Shown: positions 1 through 8,625, counted from the first letter of the stretch. The stretch is 64,000 bases of DNA from Marihabitans asiaticum (GCF_007828725.1 NZ_VIUW01000002.1:496001-560000); one strand, 5' to 3'. The notes: generated by a model not told the origin, from the letters alone. Translations and numbers: made by a program.

Positions 1-2
1 CC

Positions 3-2267
3 GCGCGGCGGGCCGGCAACGAGGTGCTCTTCCAGATGCTCGCGGAGCAGAACGTCGAGACCCTCAACGAGGTGGGGGCGACGAAGATCGTCGTCACCTG
101 CGCGCACTGCTTCAACACGATCAAGAACGAGTACCCCCAGCTCGGCGGCACGTACGAGGTGCTGCACCACACCCAGCTGCTCAACCGCCTCGTCCGGGAG
201 AAGAAGCTGGCCCCGGTGCGCCGCCCGGACACCCCGGAGAAGTCGTCGCTGAAGAACGTCGCCTCGACCGCGGGGACGGTCACCTACCACGACCCCTGCT
301 ACCTCGGTCGGCACAACAACGTCTACGCCCCGCCGCGTGAGCTGATCGGCGCCCTGCCCGGTGTCGAGCTGCGCGAGATGGAGCGGACCAAGGAGAAGTC
401 CTTCTGCTGCGGCGCCGGTGGTGCGCGCATGTGGATGGAGGAGCAGCTCGGGACTCGGATCAACCTCAACCGGACCGACGAGGCGATCGCGACCGGAGCC
501 GAGCGGATCGCCGTCGGGTGCCCCTTCTGCCGGGTGATGCTCAGCGACGGCCTGACCGCGAAGCAGTCCGAGGGTGCCTCGGAGGACATCGAGGTCGTCG
601 ATGTCGCCCAGATGCTCCTGTCCTCGGTCAAGGAGGCGCCGGAGGCGCCTTCCGCCGGAGCCACGGAGTCGCAGGAGCAGGCGGAGGCCGAGCCCAAGAC
701 GGCCGTCGCCGACCCGACCGAGGGCCAGGACGCGAAGGGGGCGCAGCCCGCCCCCGAGACGCCGGCCGAGAAGGAGGCCGCAGCTGAGGCCGTCGACGAG
801 GCCGGTGAGGACGGCGACGTCGTCCGCGAGGACCAGACCGAGGAGTCCGCTGCGGCCAAGAACGCGGCTCCGAGCTGGGAGACCGGCGCGGCATCCGCAG
901 CCGCCGAAAGCAGCGCGGCCGAGAAGAACGCCGCCCCCTCCTGGGAGACCGGCACCACCCCCGCCGCCACCGAAAGCACCGCGGCCGAGAAGAACGCCGC
1001 CCCCTCCTGGGAGACCGGCACGACACCCGCAGCCGCCGAAAGCACCGCGGCCGAGAAGAACGCCGCTCCGAGCTGGGAGGCTGGCCCCTCGGCCGCTGCC
1101 CCAGCATCTGGGGAAGAGACCAAGCCCGACGAGCCAGCCGAGGACACCCCTTCGACCCCACCAGCGGGGGCAAAGACGGCCGAGTCCGATGTTCCCGCCA
1201 CCGGGAACGAAGACCTCTCCGCCAAGAACGCTGCTCCCTCATGGGAGACCGGCCCCTCGGCCGCTGCCCCAGCATCTGGGGCAGCGACCAAGCCCGCCGA
1301 CACTGAGGCAGAGCGGCCCGCCAGCGACTCTTCTTCGACCCCACCAGCGGGGGCAAAGACCGCCGAGAGCGATGTTCCCGCCACCGGGAACGAAGACCTC
1401 GCCACCAAGAACGCCGCGCCCTCCTGGGAAACCGGCGCCCCCGCGGCAGCACCTGAGGCCGAGTCCCCCGCCGCTGGGGACTCCACCGAGGACCACGTCG
1501 GCGGACAGGACCAGGTCACCGGCAGCGAGGACGTCGACCAACCCCAGGACGAGGTCACCCCCGACGAGCCAGCCGAGGACACCCCCTCGACCCCACCAGC
1601 GGGGGCAAAGACCGCCGAGCCCGATGTTCCCGCCACCGGGAACGAAGACCTCGCCGCCAAGAACGCCGCCCCCTCATGGGAAACCGGCCCCTCGGCCCCT
1701 GCCCCAGCATCTGGGGCAGAGACCAAGCCCACCGACACCGGCCCCGACACCGAGGCCGAGTCCCCCGCCGCTGCGGACTCCACCGAGGACCACGTCGGCG
1801 GACAGGACCAGGTCACCGGCAGCGAGGACGTCGACCAACCCCAGGACGAGGTCACCCCCGACGAACCAGCCGAGGACACCCCTTCGACCCCACCAACGGG
1901 GGCAAAGACGGCCGAGTCCGATGTTCCCGCCACCGGGAACGAAGACCTCGCCGCCAAGAACGCCGCCCCCTCATGGGAAACCGGCCCCTCGGCCCCTGCC
2001 CCAGCATCTGGGGCAGAGACCAAGCCCACCGACACCGGCCCCGACACCGAGGCTGAGTCCCCCGCCGCTGGAGACTCCACCGAGGACCACGTCGGAGGAC
2101 AGGACCAGGTCACCGGCAGCGAGGACGTCGACCAACCCCAGGACGAGGTCACCCCCGACGAGCCAGCCGAGGACACCCCTTCGCCGGCGACCGGTAGCGG
2201 GTCGGCTGGGCAGGGCGTCGACCTCGACGACCTCGCCCAGAAGAACGCCAAGCCGTCCTGGGAGTAG
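3..2267 (+). CDS. Fe-S oxidoreductase with CCG domains, C-terminal part (5' end outside window)
   Basis: The reading frame is open from the window edge, so the N-terminus is missing; the first in-frame GTG at 24 is internal to the fold. The visible globular part carries the cysteine pattern of heterodisulfide-reductase-like CCG domains: VVTCAHCF, then YHDPCYLGR, SFCCGAGGARMW and VGCPFCRVM. Such domains bind an Fe-S centre and pass electrons from soluble donors to a membrane partner; large actinobacterial homologues usually have an N-terminal membrane and ferredoxin part, which would lie upstream. From about codon 210 the protein turns into a roughly 540-residue acidic, Pro/Ala-rich tail containing nine copies of KNAAPSWE (the last is KNAKPSWE and ends the protein). 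The tail is low complexity and partly built from a 297-bp tandem duplication. The donor and physiological role are unknown. Long opposite-strand frames here are by-products of the repeats. Confidence 0.85.
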   Translation, partial: ARRAGNEVLFQMLAEQNVETLNEVGATKIVVTCAHCFNTIKNEYPQLGGTYEVLHHTQLLNRLVREKKLAPVRRPDTPEKSSLKNVASTAGTVTYHDPCYLGRHNNVYAPPRELIGALPGVELREMERTKEKSFCCGAGGARMWMEEQLGTRINLNRTDEAIATGAERIAVGCPFCRVMLSDGLTAKQSEGASEDIEVVDVAQMLLSSVKEAPEAPSAGATESQEQAEAEPKTAVADPTEGQDAKGAQPAPETPAEKEAAAEAVDEAGEDGDVVREDQTEESAAAKNAAPSWETGAASAAAESSAAEKNAAPSWETGTTPAATESTAAEKNAAPSWETGTTPAAAESTAAEKNAAPSWEAGPSAAAPASGEETKPDEPAEDTPSTPPAGAKTAESDVPATGNEDLSAKNAAPSWETGPSAAAPASGAATKPADTEAERPASDSSSTPPAGAKTAESDVPATGNEDLATKNAAPSWETGAPAAAPEAESPAAGDSTEDHVGGQDQVTGSEDVDQPQDEVTPDEPAEDTPSTPPAGAKTAEPDVPATGNEDLAAKNAAPSWETGPSAPAPASGAETKPTDTGPDTEAESPAAADSTEDHVGGQDQVTGSEDVDQPQDEVTPDEPAEDTPSTPPTGAKTAESDVPATGNEDLAAKNAAPSWETGPSAPAPASGAETKPTDTGPDTEAESPAAGDSTEDHVGGQDQVTGSEDVDQPQDEVTPDEPAEDTPSPATGSGSAGQGVDLDDLAQKNAKPSWE
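1481..2180 (+). repeat. 297-bp (99-codon) tandem repeats in the Fe-S protein tail
   Basis: The same run of codons begins at 1481, 1778 and 2075, exactly 297 bp apart each time, with only a few substitutions between copies. The third copy is cut short before the terminal KNAKPSWE. Each unit contains one KNAAPSWE motif. Near identity at the DNA level, including synonymous sites, indicates recent duplication or gene conversion, so length variation between strains is expected. Confidence 0.9.
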
Positions 2268-2284
2268 CTCCGCGCAGAGGACGT

Positions 2285-2319
2285 GCGAAGGGGGTCAGCC
2301 GGTGGCTGACCCCCTTCGC
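2285..2319 (+). terminator. Perfect 16-bp stem hairpin terminator
   Basis: Arms 2285-2300 and 2304-2319 pair perfectly over 16 bp around a GGT loop, 17 bp after the Fe-S gene stop. There is no U-tract, as is common in high-GC actinobacteria. The foot of the stem is the word GCGAAGGGGG and its complement, which recurs throughout the window. Confidence 0.85.
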
Positions 2320-2332
2320 CGTTGGTGGGCGA

Positions 2333-2338
2333 TATCGT
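2333..2338 (+). promoter_or_regulatory. Putative leaderless -10 box for the MOSC gene
   Basis: TATCGT is followed by exactly six bases and then the GTG start at 2345. The same TANNNT-N6-start layout precedes several other genes in this window. No clear -35 box is seen. Confidence 0.45.
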
Positions 2339-2344
2339 CAGCCG

Positions 2345-3025
2345 GTGCGCCTGTCGTCGATCCGCCGATACCCCGTCAAGTCGATGGGTGGGGAGTCGCT
2401 GGACTCGGTCCAGATCGATCGGCGCGGGCTCGACGGGGACCGCTGGTTCGCTGTCGTCGACGACGAGGGCAAGCTCGCATCCGGCAAGACCACCCGCCGC
2501 TTCCGACGGCGAGACGCGGTCTTCGACCACCGGGCCGCGACGACCGACGCCGGAGTGGAGGTCACCAACGATGCGGGCACCTGGCGAGTCGGCGACGCCG
2601 CGCTCGACGAGGTCTTGAGCGACCGGATGGGCGCCCGGGTCCGAGTGGCCTCGGAACAGCGCACCTCGCACTTCGACGACGGGGCGGTCTCGCTCGTGGG
2701 CACCGCGACAGTGGACTGGTTCAAGAGGGAGTGGGGTGTCGACGCCGACCCGCGACGCCTACGCGCCAACCTCGTCATCACCACGGACGAACCGTTCGCG
2801 GAAGAGCGGTGGATGGGCCGGACGATGACGATCGGCTCGGTCGACCTGACCGTGACGGACCGGGTCCCGCGGTGCCGGATGATCGACCTGGCGCAGGACG
2901 GTGTCACGGCGGGGCGCCGCTGGCTCACCCGGCTGGCCCTGGAGCGAGAGATGTGCGCAGCGGTCTATCTCGACGTCCGCCGGCCCGGGACCTTGTCGGT
3001 CGGCGACGCGGTCACCGTCGACTAG
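2345..3025 (+). CDS. MOSC domain-containing protein
   Basis: A 226-residue protein opening with the typical MOSC N-terminal beta-barrel segment (RRYPVKSMGGESL, then GLDGDRWFAV) followed by the MOSC domain proper (RRLRANLVI, TDRVPRCRMIDL, ERCAAV-like end). The family includes the C-terminal half of molybdenum-cofactor sulfurase, YcbX and mARC proteins, which act on N-hydroxylated or sulfur-carrying compounds with the molybdenum cofactor. The conserved cysteine expected for cofactor binding is probably the one in PRCRMIDL at about residue 179. The GTG start is chosen because it follows a leaderless promoter and gives the family N-terminus directly. The gene stands alone between a terminator and a convergent operon, so context does not narrow its substrate. 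Confidence 0.85.
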   Translation: MRLSSIRRYPVKSMGGESLDSVQIDRRGLDGDRWFAVVDDEGKLASGKTTRRFRRRDAVFDHRAATTDAGVEVTNDAGTWRVGDAALDEVLSDRMGARVRVASEQRTSHFDDGAVSLVGTATVDWFKREWGVDADPRRLRANLVITTDEPFAEERWMGRTMTIGSVDLTVTDRVPRCRMIDLAQDGVTAGRRWLTRLALEREMCAAVYLDVRRPGTLSVGDAVTVD

Positions 3026-3042
3026 GCCCCGGGGCCGTCACC

Positions 3043-3978
3043 TCAGCCGAGATCGTTCTCCTCGACGAAGGTCTGCGCGACCTGCTTCGGGTCCTTCTTG
3101 TCGATGTCGGTCGCCTTGAGCATCTCGGCGATGTTGTCGGTGGTGAGCTTCGCGGAGACCTTGTTGAGCACATCCGAGACCTGGTCCTCGACGTCGTCGC
3201 GGACGAGCGGGACGACGTTCTGGCTGCCGAAGAGCTTCTTGGTGTCCTCGAGGACGACGAAGTCGTTGGCGGCGATGGCCGGGTCGGTGCTGAAGATGTT
3301 CGCCGCGTCGACCTGACCGTTCTTCAGCGCCTGGACCGTCGCCTGCCCGGCGGTGAGCGGACGGTAGCTGCCGAAGGTGATGCCGTAGGTCTTCTCCAAC
3401 CCCGGGATTCCCTGGGGACGCTCCTTGAACTCCGGCGGGGCGGCGAGCGTCATCTCCCCCGCCGTGCCCTTGAGGTCCTCGAGGGTGCTCAGGCTCTGCG
3501 ACTCGGCGGTCTCCCTGGTCACGACGATCGAGTCGTTGTCCTCGGCCTGCGACTTCTCCAGCACGCTCATCCCGTCCGGGAGGATGCCCTGCAGCGCCTC
3601 GTAGGTCTTGTCCGGGTCGGTCTCGGAGAAGGTGTCGTCGTAGTACAGCGCGAGCGCCCCGGTGTACTCGGGGAAGACGTCGATCGTCCCCTCGTCGAGC
3701 GCCTTGAGGTAGACCTCCCGCGCGCCGATACCGGTCTTGGCGGAGGCCTCGACCCCGCCCGCCGACAGCGCGGCCGCGTAGATCTCGGCCAGCAGGACCG
3801 ACTCGGAGAAGTCGGCTCCGCCGACGACGACACTCTCGCCAGAGCCGGCAGCACCCCCTTCGCCCGAGGAGGTCGAGGAGCTGGCGAGCGGATCGTCTCC
3901 GGACGCGCCGCAGCCGGCGAGGACGAGCGCGGCCAGACCGCTGAGGGCGAGGGCGGAGCGGCGGGTGGGGTGGTTCAT
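3043..3978 (-). CDS. Osmoprotectant (glycine betaine/choline type) ABC substrate-binding lipoprotein
   Basis: A 311-residue lipoprotein: basic start, hydrophobic segment and lipobox LAGC with the lipidated Cys at residue 22, then a Ser/Gly-rich linker. The mature part is the OsmF/ProX/OpuCC type of type II binding protein (VVVGGADFSESVLLAEIY, DVFPEYTGALALYY, LAAPPEFKERPQGIPGLEK). The conserved Tyr-rich FPEYTG segment belongs to the quaternary-amine cage. It is the last gene of a four-gene leftward operon (ATPase, permease, permease, binding protein), 22 bp after the upstream permease stop. It captures glycine betaine, choline or a related compatible solute outside the membrane and delivers it to the two permeases. 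The exact ligand cannot be read from sequence. Confidence 0.9.
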   Translation of the reverse strand: MNHPTRRSALALSGLAALVLAGCGASGDDPLASSSTSSGEGGAAGSGESVVVGGADFSESVLLAEIYAAALSAGGVEASAKTGIGAREVYLKALDEGTIDVFPEYTGALALYYDDTFSETDPDKTYEALQGILPDGMSVLEKSQAEDNDSIVVTRETAESQSLSTLEDLKGTAGEMTLAAPPEFKERPQGIPGLEKTYGITFGSYRPLTAGQATVQALKNGQVDAANIFSTDPAIAANDFVVLEDTKKLFGSQNVVPLVRDDVEDQVSDVLNKVSAKLTTDNIAEMLKATDIDKKDPKQVAQTFVEENDLG

Positions 3979-4000
3979 GACATGCCTCCTGCGGTGGGGG

Positions 4001-4726
4001 TCAGGTGGTGCGGGAGCGAAGGGAGGGCCGCCGGCTGCGCTGGCGGCCCGGGTTGTCGGTGAGCCCGGGTGAGACGACGAGCCGCTGGATCGCGGCCATC
4101 AGGCCTTCGAGGACGAGCGCGAGCAGTGCAACGAGGATCGCACCTCCAGCGGTCTGGGCGTAGTCCTGCACGGCCAGACCGTCAATGATGAAGCGGCCCA
4201 GCCCGCCGAGCCCGACGTAGGCCGCGATCGTGGCGGTGGCGACGACCTGGAGCATCGCCGAGCTCAGACCCGAGAGGATGAGCGGCAGGGCGCAGGGCAG
4301 CTCGACGTCCCGCAGCACCTGCCGTCCGGTCATCCCCATGCCGCGGGCCGCGTCCCGGGCCGCCGGGTCGACCGCCGCCACCCCGGAGTAGGTGCCCGAC
4401 AGGATCGGGGGGACCGCGAGCAGGACGAGGACGAGCACGCTGGGCAGCACGAAGTACAGCTCACCGCTCAGCCGCGGACCGAGCCACAGGACGAGGGCGA
4501 AGAGCAGACCGAGGGTGGGCACGGCGCGCACCGCGTTGGCGCCCGAGACCAGCCATCGGCCACGCCCGGTGTGACCGACCCACAGACCCAGGGGGATCGC
4601 GATCGCGGCGGCGATGACCACGACGAGGAGGGTGTAGCCGATGTGCTCGAGCAGCCGGGCGAGGATCCCGTCGTCGCCCTGCCAGGTCTGCGCCGAGAGC
4701 AGCCAGTCGAGGATGGTCCCGATCAT
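4001..4726 (-). CDS. Osmoprotectant ABC transporter permease (second)
   Basis: A 241-residue integral membrane permease of the OpuCB/OpuCD type, with five or six hydrophobic segments and the cytoplasmic coupling segment AAVDPAARDAARGMGMTGRQV that docks on the ATPase. The ATG at 4726 is chosen because it overlaps the TGA of the preceding permease as ATGA, indicating translational coupling; a longer frame upstream has no membrane-protein character. It forms the second half of the transmembrane channel with the gene just upstream. The C-terminus is rich in Arg and Ser and is probably cytoplasmic. Confidence 0.9.
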   Translation of the reverse strand: MIGTILDWLLSAQTWQGDDGILARLLEHIGYTLLVVVIAAAIAIPLGLWVGHTGRGRWLVSGANAVRAVPTLGLLFALVLWLGPRLSGELYFVLPSVLVLVLLAVPPILSGTYSGVAAVDPAARDAARGMGMTGRQVLRDVELPCALPLILSGLSSAMLQVVATATIAAYVGLGGLGRFIIDGLAVQDYAQTAGGAILVALLALVLEGLMAAIQRLVVSPGLTDNPGRQRSRRPSLRSRTT

Positions 4727-5373
4727 GCCGAGGCCTCCCGTCCCGTGTGCAGCCACGGCGTGAGCAGGCGCTCCCCGAGCCGGATGAGGGCGTCGAAGAC
4801 CAGGGCGAGGACGATGCACCCGAGGGTCCCGGCGAGCAGCTCTCCCCCGATGGCCCGGTTGAAGCCGTCGACGAGCAGGTCACCCAGCTGGGAGACGCCG
4901 ACGAGCGAGGCGACGCTGACGATGCTCACGTTGCTCACCGACGCGACCCGCAGGCCCGCGGCGATGACCGGCACGGCGAGCGGCAGCTCGACGCCGACGA
5001 ATCGCCGCGCCGGGCCGTAGCCGATCGCCGTCGCGGCCTGACGAGCCGCCGGCGGCACCGAGTCGAGACCGTCGACGACGGTACGCACGAGGAGCGCCAC
5101 GGTGTACAGGGTCATCGCGACGATGACGTTGATCGGCGAGAGGATGCTCGTCCCGAGGACGAGCGGCATGAGGACGAAGAGGGCCAGCGACGGGATCGTG
5201 TAGAGCAAGCCCGACCCGGTCAGGGCGATGCCGCGCAGGCCCCGCACGCGGTGCGCGACCCACCCCAGACCGAGCGAGATGACCAGGCCAAGGACGAGCG
5301 GCACCCCCGCGAGCACGACGTGGCGCGCGGTGAGCCGGCCGATGTCATCGAGGTGCGCGAGGATCCAGTCCAT
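4723..5373 (-). CDS. Osmoprotectant ABC transporter permease (first)
   Basis: A 216-residue membrane permease of the same family as its downstream neighbour, with the EAA-like coupling segment SVPPAARQAATAIGYGPARRF. The start at ATG 5373 (MDWILAHLDD) is preferred over the upstream GTG at 5391 because GAAGGGGG lies about five bases before it and can pair with 16S rRNA; this ribosome-binding site is a copy of the genome-wide CGAAGGGGG word. The gene overlaps the end of the ATPase gene by 29 bp and the next permease by 4 bp, so the three are tightly coupled. Confidence 0.9.
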   Translation of the reverse strand: MDWILAHLDDIGRLTARHVVLAGVPLVLGLVISLGLGWVAHRVRGLRGIALTGSGLLYTIPSLALFVLMPLVLGTSILSPINVIVAMTLYTVALLVRTVVDGLDSVPPAARQAATAIGYGPARRFVGVELPLAVPVIAAGLRVASVSNVSIVSVASLVGVSQLGDLLVDGFNRAIGGELLAGTLGCIVLALVFDALIRLGERLLTPWLHTGREASA

Positions 5374-6505
5374 CGTCGCCCCCTTCGCCACCCTCGTGCG
5401 CGGGCACGCGCTCCTCCTCCGGCCGCTCCTGCTCCTCGATCACCGACAACACCTGATGGGCCCGGCAGGTGCCGACGAGGGTCCCGCTGTCGTCGACGAC
5501 GACCCCCCGCCGGCTCGGCGACGACAGGGCCGCGTCGAGGGCCGAGCGCAGGGAGCCGTCACGGCGGGCGAGGGTTCCGCCGAGGGCCAGCTCGTCCGAG
5601 GCGGTGATCTGGCCGAGCCGGTCGGTGCTCGCCCAGCCGAGGGGGTGACCGCTCTCGTCGACGACGAGGGTCCACGGGTCGTCGTGCGGGGCGGGGTCGG
5701 TGATCGCGCCGTCGCGCAGCACGACCGTGCTCTCGTGGTGCAGCGGCACCTCGGCGCCGTCGAAGCCGAGCGCGCGGTACCCGCGGTCCTTGCCGAGGAA
5801 GTCGGCGACGAAGGTGTCCGCCGGATGGGTCAGCAGCTGGTGCGGGCTCGCGACCTGAGCCAGGCGACCCCCGACGGCGAGCACGGCGATGTGGTCGCCG
5901 AGCTTGATCGCCTCGTCGATGTCGTGGGTCACGAGCACGATGGTCTTGCCCAGCTCGCCCTGGAGTCGGAGGAACTCGTCCTGCAGCTGCTCGCGCACGA
6001 CCGGGTCGACGGCGGAGAAGGGCTCGTCCATGAGCATCACCGGCGGGTCCGCAGCGAGGGCCCGGGCGACCCCGACGCGTTGCTGCTGCCCGCCCGAGAG
6101 CTGGCTGGGGTACCGGCGGCCGAGGCCGGGGTCGATGCCGACGAGCTCGAGCAGCTCACGGGCGCGGGCGATCGACTTCTTCTTGTCGTGGCCGAGCAGC
6201 AGCGGCACCGAGGCGACGTTGCGCTCGACGGTCCGGTGCGGGAAGAGACCACCGTGCTGGATGACGTAGCCGATGCCGCGGCGCAGCTCGGCCGCGTCGA
6301 GGGCGCTCACGTCCTGGTCGTCGATGGTGATCGTGCCGCTCGTCGGCTCGATCATCCGGTTGATCATCCGCAGGGTGGTCGTCTTGCCGCACCCGGAGGG
6401 TCCGACGAGCACGGTGATCTTGCCCGTCGGCGCGGTCAGGCTGAGGTCGTCGACCGCAGTCGTGCCGCCGGGGAACTGCTTTGTGACTCGGTCGAGCCGG
6501 ATCAT
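5345..6505 (-). CDS. Osmoprotectant ABC transporter ATP-binding protein with CBS domains
   Basis: A 386-residue ATPase of the OpuCA/ProV type. Visible motifs are Walker A GPSGCGKTT at about 35-43, the signature [10 protein letters not shown] at about 138, Walker B VMLMDEPFS and the H-loop VTHD. After the nucleotide-binding domain a C-terminal regulatory part of about 150 residues matches a pair of CBS modules (for example GVVVDDSGTLVGTC near the end), which in this family sense ionic strength or a nucleotide. It energises uptake of compatible solutes and is the first gene of the leftward operon. The ribosome-binding site GAAAGG lies about eight bases upstream of the ATG. Confidence 0.92.
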   Translation of the reverse strand: MIRLDRVTKQFPGGTTAVDDLSLTAPTGKITVLVGPSGCGKTTTLRMINRMIEPTSGTITIDDQDVSALDAAELRRGIGYVIQHGGLFPHRTVERNVASVPLLLGHDKKKSIARARELLELVGIDPGLGRRYPSQLSGGQQQRVGVARALAADPPVMLMDEPFSAVDPVVREQLQDEFLRLQGELGKTIVLVTHDIDEAIKLGDHIAVLAVGGRLAQVASPHQLLTHPADTFVADFLGKDRGYRALGFDGAEVPLHHESTVVLRDGAITDPAPHDDPWTLVVDESGHPLGWASTDRLGQITASDELALGGTLARRDGSLRSALDAALSSPSRRGVVVDDSGTLVGTCRAHQVLSVIEEQERPEEERVPAHEGGEGGDDGLDPRAPR

Positions 6506-6533
6506 GTGGGCCCTTTCGCCGCCTGATCAGTCA

Positions 6534-6539
6534 ACCTAA
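6534..6539 (-). promoter_or_regulatory. Candidate -10 box of the osmoprotectant operon
   Basis: On the minus strand TAGGTT lies 28 bases before the ATPase ATG, leaving a short leader with a ribosome-binding site. The match to TANNNT is the only evidence. Confidence 0.35.
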
Positions 6540-6570
6540 CCGAGGCCAGGGACATCGTCCGCCGTCGCGT

Positions 6571-8004
6571 CTAGGGTTCTTCGTCGATCCGGGCGAAGGG
6601 GGCTGCGGCCTCGAGCTCGAAGGCCAGCTCGAGGAGGAGCCGCTCGGCCCCCCTTCGCCCCTGCAGCATCACCCCGACCGGCCGGCCATCGTCGGTCCGA
6701 CCGAGCGGGAGGGAGATCGCGGGCGCGCCGGCGACGTTGTGCAGCGGGGTGAAGCCGACGTAGGCGGAGACCCGCTCGAGGTGGGTGTCGAAGTCGAGGT
6801 CGGCGTCGAGGTACCCGATCGGCGGGGTGGTGTGGGTGAGCACCGGCGTGAGCATGACGTCGACGTCGCCGAGGCGGCCGTCGTACACCGGCCCCGCCGC
6901 CGCTACCCGGGCCAGGGTCAGCGGAAGTCGCGGGAGGTGTCGCACGAAGTGCCGCGACAGGCCGAGGGTGAAGGGGTCCAGCGCCGCGGTGTCGAAGTCG
7001 GGACCGAACATCGCCCGGCCGCGCCGGTGGATGCCGAAGGCGAGCATCGACCAGTAGTGCAGGAAGTCCTCCTTGAACGCCGCAGGCACACCGAGGTCGT
7101 GCTCGCCCACGTCGTGCCCGAGGGTGCTCAGCAGGTCGGCGACGCCGCGCACGGCCGCAGCCGTCTCGCGGTCGGTGGCGGGGGCGAGCGGGCTGTCGAT
7201 CAGGACACCGACACGCACCCTCCGCTCTCCCGGGCCCTCGACGAGACCGACCCGCTCAAGCGCCTTCGGGGCGCGGTGCTCCTCGGCGGCGGCGAGGTAG
7301 CGGGCGGTGTCGCGCACGGTGCGGGTGAGCACCCCGTCGACGACGATGTTGATCGGCATGTCCTTAGTGCTGGGGTCCGCGGCCATCCGGCCGCGGGTCG
7401 CCTTGAGCCCGACGAGACCGCAGGCGGCGGCAGGGATGCGGATCGAGCCACCACCGTCGTTGCCGTGGGCGAAGGGGAGGGCGCCGCTGGCCACGAGGGC
7501 GGCGGTGCCGCCGCTGGACCCGCCGCTGGAGTAGCGCCGGTCCCAGGGGTTGCGGGTGGCCAGCCCGCCCGGGCGCTCGGTGGTCGCGGTCCAGCCGAAG
7601 GGAGGGCAGGTCGTCGACGCGACGGGCACGGCTCCGGTTGAGAGCAGCTGGGCGGCGACGGCACCGTCGTGGTCCTGGGCACGGACGGGTACCGCCGGGG
7701 ACCCCATCGTCAGCGGGAAGCCGGCAGCGTAGATGTTCTCCTTCACCGCGGTCGGCACGCCGTGGAACACCCCGCGCCCCCCGACGCCGAGCGCGTCCGC
7801 GCGACGCCGGGCACGGCGGTCGTCGGTGTGCGCGACGGCCCCGAGCTCGCCCATCGACGCGACCCGCTCGATCGCGGCGTCGACCGCCTCTCGCGCGCTG
7901 ATCTCGCCGGAGCGGATCCGCTCGGCGACGCCGGTCGCGTCCTCCCGGCCCAGGGCGTCGTCGGTGAAGGCGTGCACGCGGGTGCTGGTAGCGGTCTCGC
8001 TCAT
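6571..8004 (-). CDS. Amidase (amidase signature family)
   Basis: A 477-residue enzyme with the complete amidase-signature catalytic layout: the Lys in GVPTAVKENIY at about residue 93, the Gly/Ser-rich core SSGGSSGGTAALVASG with the cis-Ser, and the nucleophile region GNDGGGSIRIPAAACGLVGLK. These hydrolases use a Ser-cisSer-Lys triad to split amides to acid and ammonia. Length is normal for the family. No gatCAB partners are adjacent, so it is a stand-alone, probably catabolic or detoxifying amidase rather than a tRNA transamidosome subunit; its substrate is unknown. A 14-bp palindrome and a candidate -10 box lie just upstream, suggesting a specific regulator. Confidence 0.9.
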   Translation of the reverse strand: MSETATSTRVHAFTDDALGREDATGVAERIRSGEISAREAVDAAIERVASMGELGAVAHTDDRRARRRADALGVGGRGVFHGVPTAVKENIYAAGFPLTMGSPAVPVRAQDHDGAVAAQLLSTGAVPVASTTCPPFGWTATTERPGGLATRNPWDRRYSSGGSSGGTAALVASGALPFAHGNDGGGSIRIPAAACGLVGLKATRGRMAADPSTKDMPINIVVDGVLTRTVRDTARYLAAAEEHRAPKALERVGLVEGPGERRVRVGVLIDSPLAPATDRETAAAVRGVADLLSTLGHDVGEHDLGVPAAFKEDFLHYWSMLAFGIHRRGRAMFGPDFDTAALDPFTLGLSRHFVRHLPRLPLTLARVAAAGPVYDGRLGDVDVMLTPVLTHTTPPIGYLDADLDFDTHLERVSAYVGFTPLHNVAGAPAISLPLGRTDDGRPVGVMLQGRRGAERLLLELAFELEAAAPFARIDEEP

Positions 8005-8015
8005 GACCCGCGAGG

Positions 8016-8029
8016 TTACCGGACGGTAA
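8016..8029. promoter_or_regulatory. 14-bp palindrome TTACCG-GA-CGGTAA at the amidase promoter
   Basis: Perfect 6-bp arms around a 2-bp centre, starting 12 bp upstream of the amidase ATG. It overlaps the minus-strand TAACCT (8013-8018), a candidate -10 box 8 bases from the ATG, so a bound dimeric regulator would block transcription. No regulator gene is adjacent. Confidence 0.4.
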
Positions 8030-8037
8030 GAGACGGC

Positions 8038-8613
8038 TCAGAGACCGCTGCGGTGGAACTTCTCGAAGCTGCGGCTGGCGGTGGGGCCACGCTGGCCCTG
8101 GTAGTGCGAGCCGTAGGCGCTGCTGCCGTACGGGTGCTCAGCCGGACTGGTGAGTCGCATGAAGCAGAACTGACCGATCTTCATCCCCGGCCAGAGCATG
8201 ATCGGCAGCGTCGCGACGTTGGACAGCTCGAGCGTGACGTGCCCGGAGAAGCCGGGGTCGACGAAGCCCGCTGTCGCGTGGGTGAGCAGCCCGAGCCGGC
8301 CGAGGCTGGACTTGCCCTCGACCCGGGCGGCGAGGTCGTCGGGCAGGGTGACGGTCTCCAGGGTCGAGCCGAGGACGAACTCCCCCGGGTGCAGCACGAA
8401 GCCCTCGGCCGGGTCGACCTCGAGCAGCCGGGTGAGATCGGGCTGGTCGGCCGCGGGGTCGATGTGCGGGTACTTGTGGTTGTCGAAGAGGCGGAAGTAC
8501 CGGTCCAGCCGGACGTCGACGCTGCTCGGCTGGACCATGGCCGGGTCCCAGGGGTCGAGCACGATGCGGCCGGCGTCGACCTCGGCGCGGATGTCGCGGT
8601 CGGAGAGGAGCAC
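8038..8613 (-). CDS. dcd: dCTP deaminase
   Basis: A 191-residue protein matching deoxycytidine triphosphate deaminase over its length: [15 protein letters not shown] start, [15 protein letters not shown], and the nucleotide-binding/catalytic core [34 protein letters not shown], where the Glu near HATAGF is replaced at the usual position by the family pattern. The end EKFHRSGL is typical of the actinobacterial form. It makes dUTP (or dUMP in bifunctional members) from dCTP for thymidylate synthesis. The GTG start at 8613 is chosen over longer frames because it gives the family N-terminus and follows a -10 box by six bases, suggesting a leaderless transcript. It is divergent from the flavin reductase gene. 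Confidence 0.93.
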   Translation of the reverse strand: MLLSDRDIRAEVDAGRIVLDPWDPAMVQPSSVDVRLDRYFRLFDNHKYPHIDPAADQPDLTRLLEVDPAEGFVLHPGEFVLGSTLETVTLPDDLAARVEGKSSLGRLGLLTHATAGFVDPGFSGHVTLELSNVATLPIMLWPGMKIGQFCFMRLTSPAEHPYGSSAYGSHYQGQRGPTASRSFEKFHRSGL

Positions 8614-8619
8614 AAGGCG

Positions 8620-8625
8620 ACTGTA
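8620..8625 (-). promoter_or_regulatory. Putative leaderless -10 box for dcd
   Basis: Minus-strand TACAGT, six bases, then the GTG start of dcd. There is no Shine-Dalgarno sequence in the interval, which supports leaderless initiation. Confidence 0.45.

Noticed and set aside
323-2671. A 782-codon open frame opposite the Fe-S protein tail, and long plus-strand frames such as 574-4062
   Set aside because: They mirror the GC-rich repeats and run through real genes; no family pattern, no ribosome-binding site, and repeat units recur because the DNA repeats.
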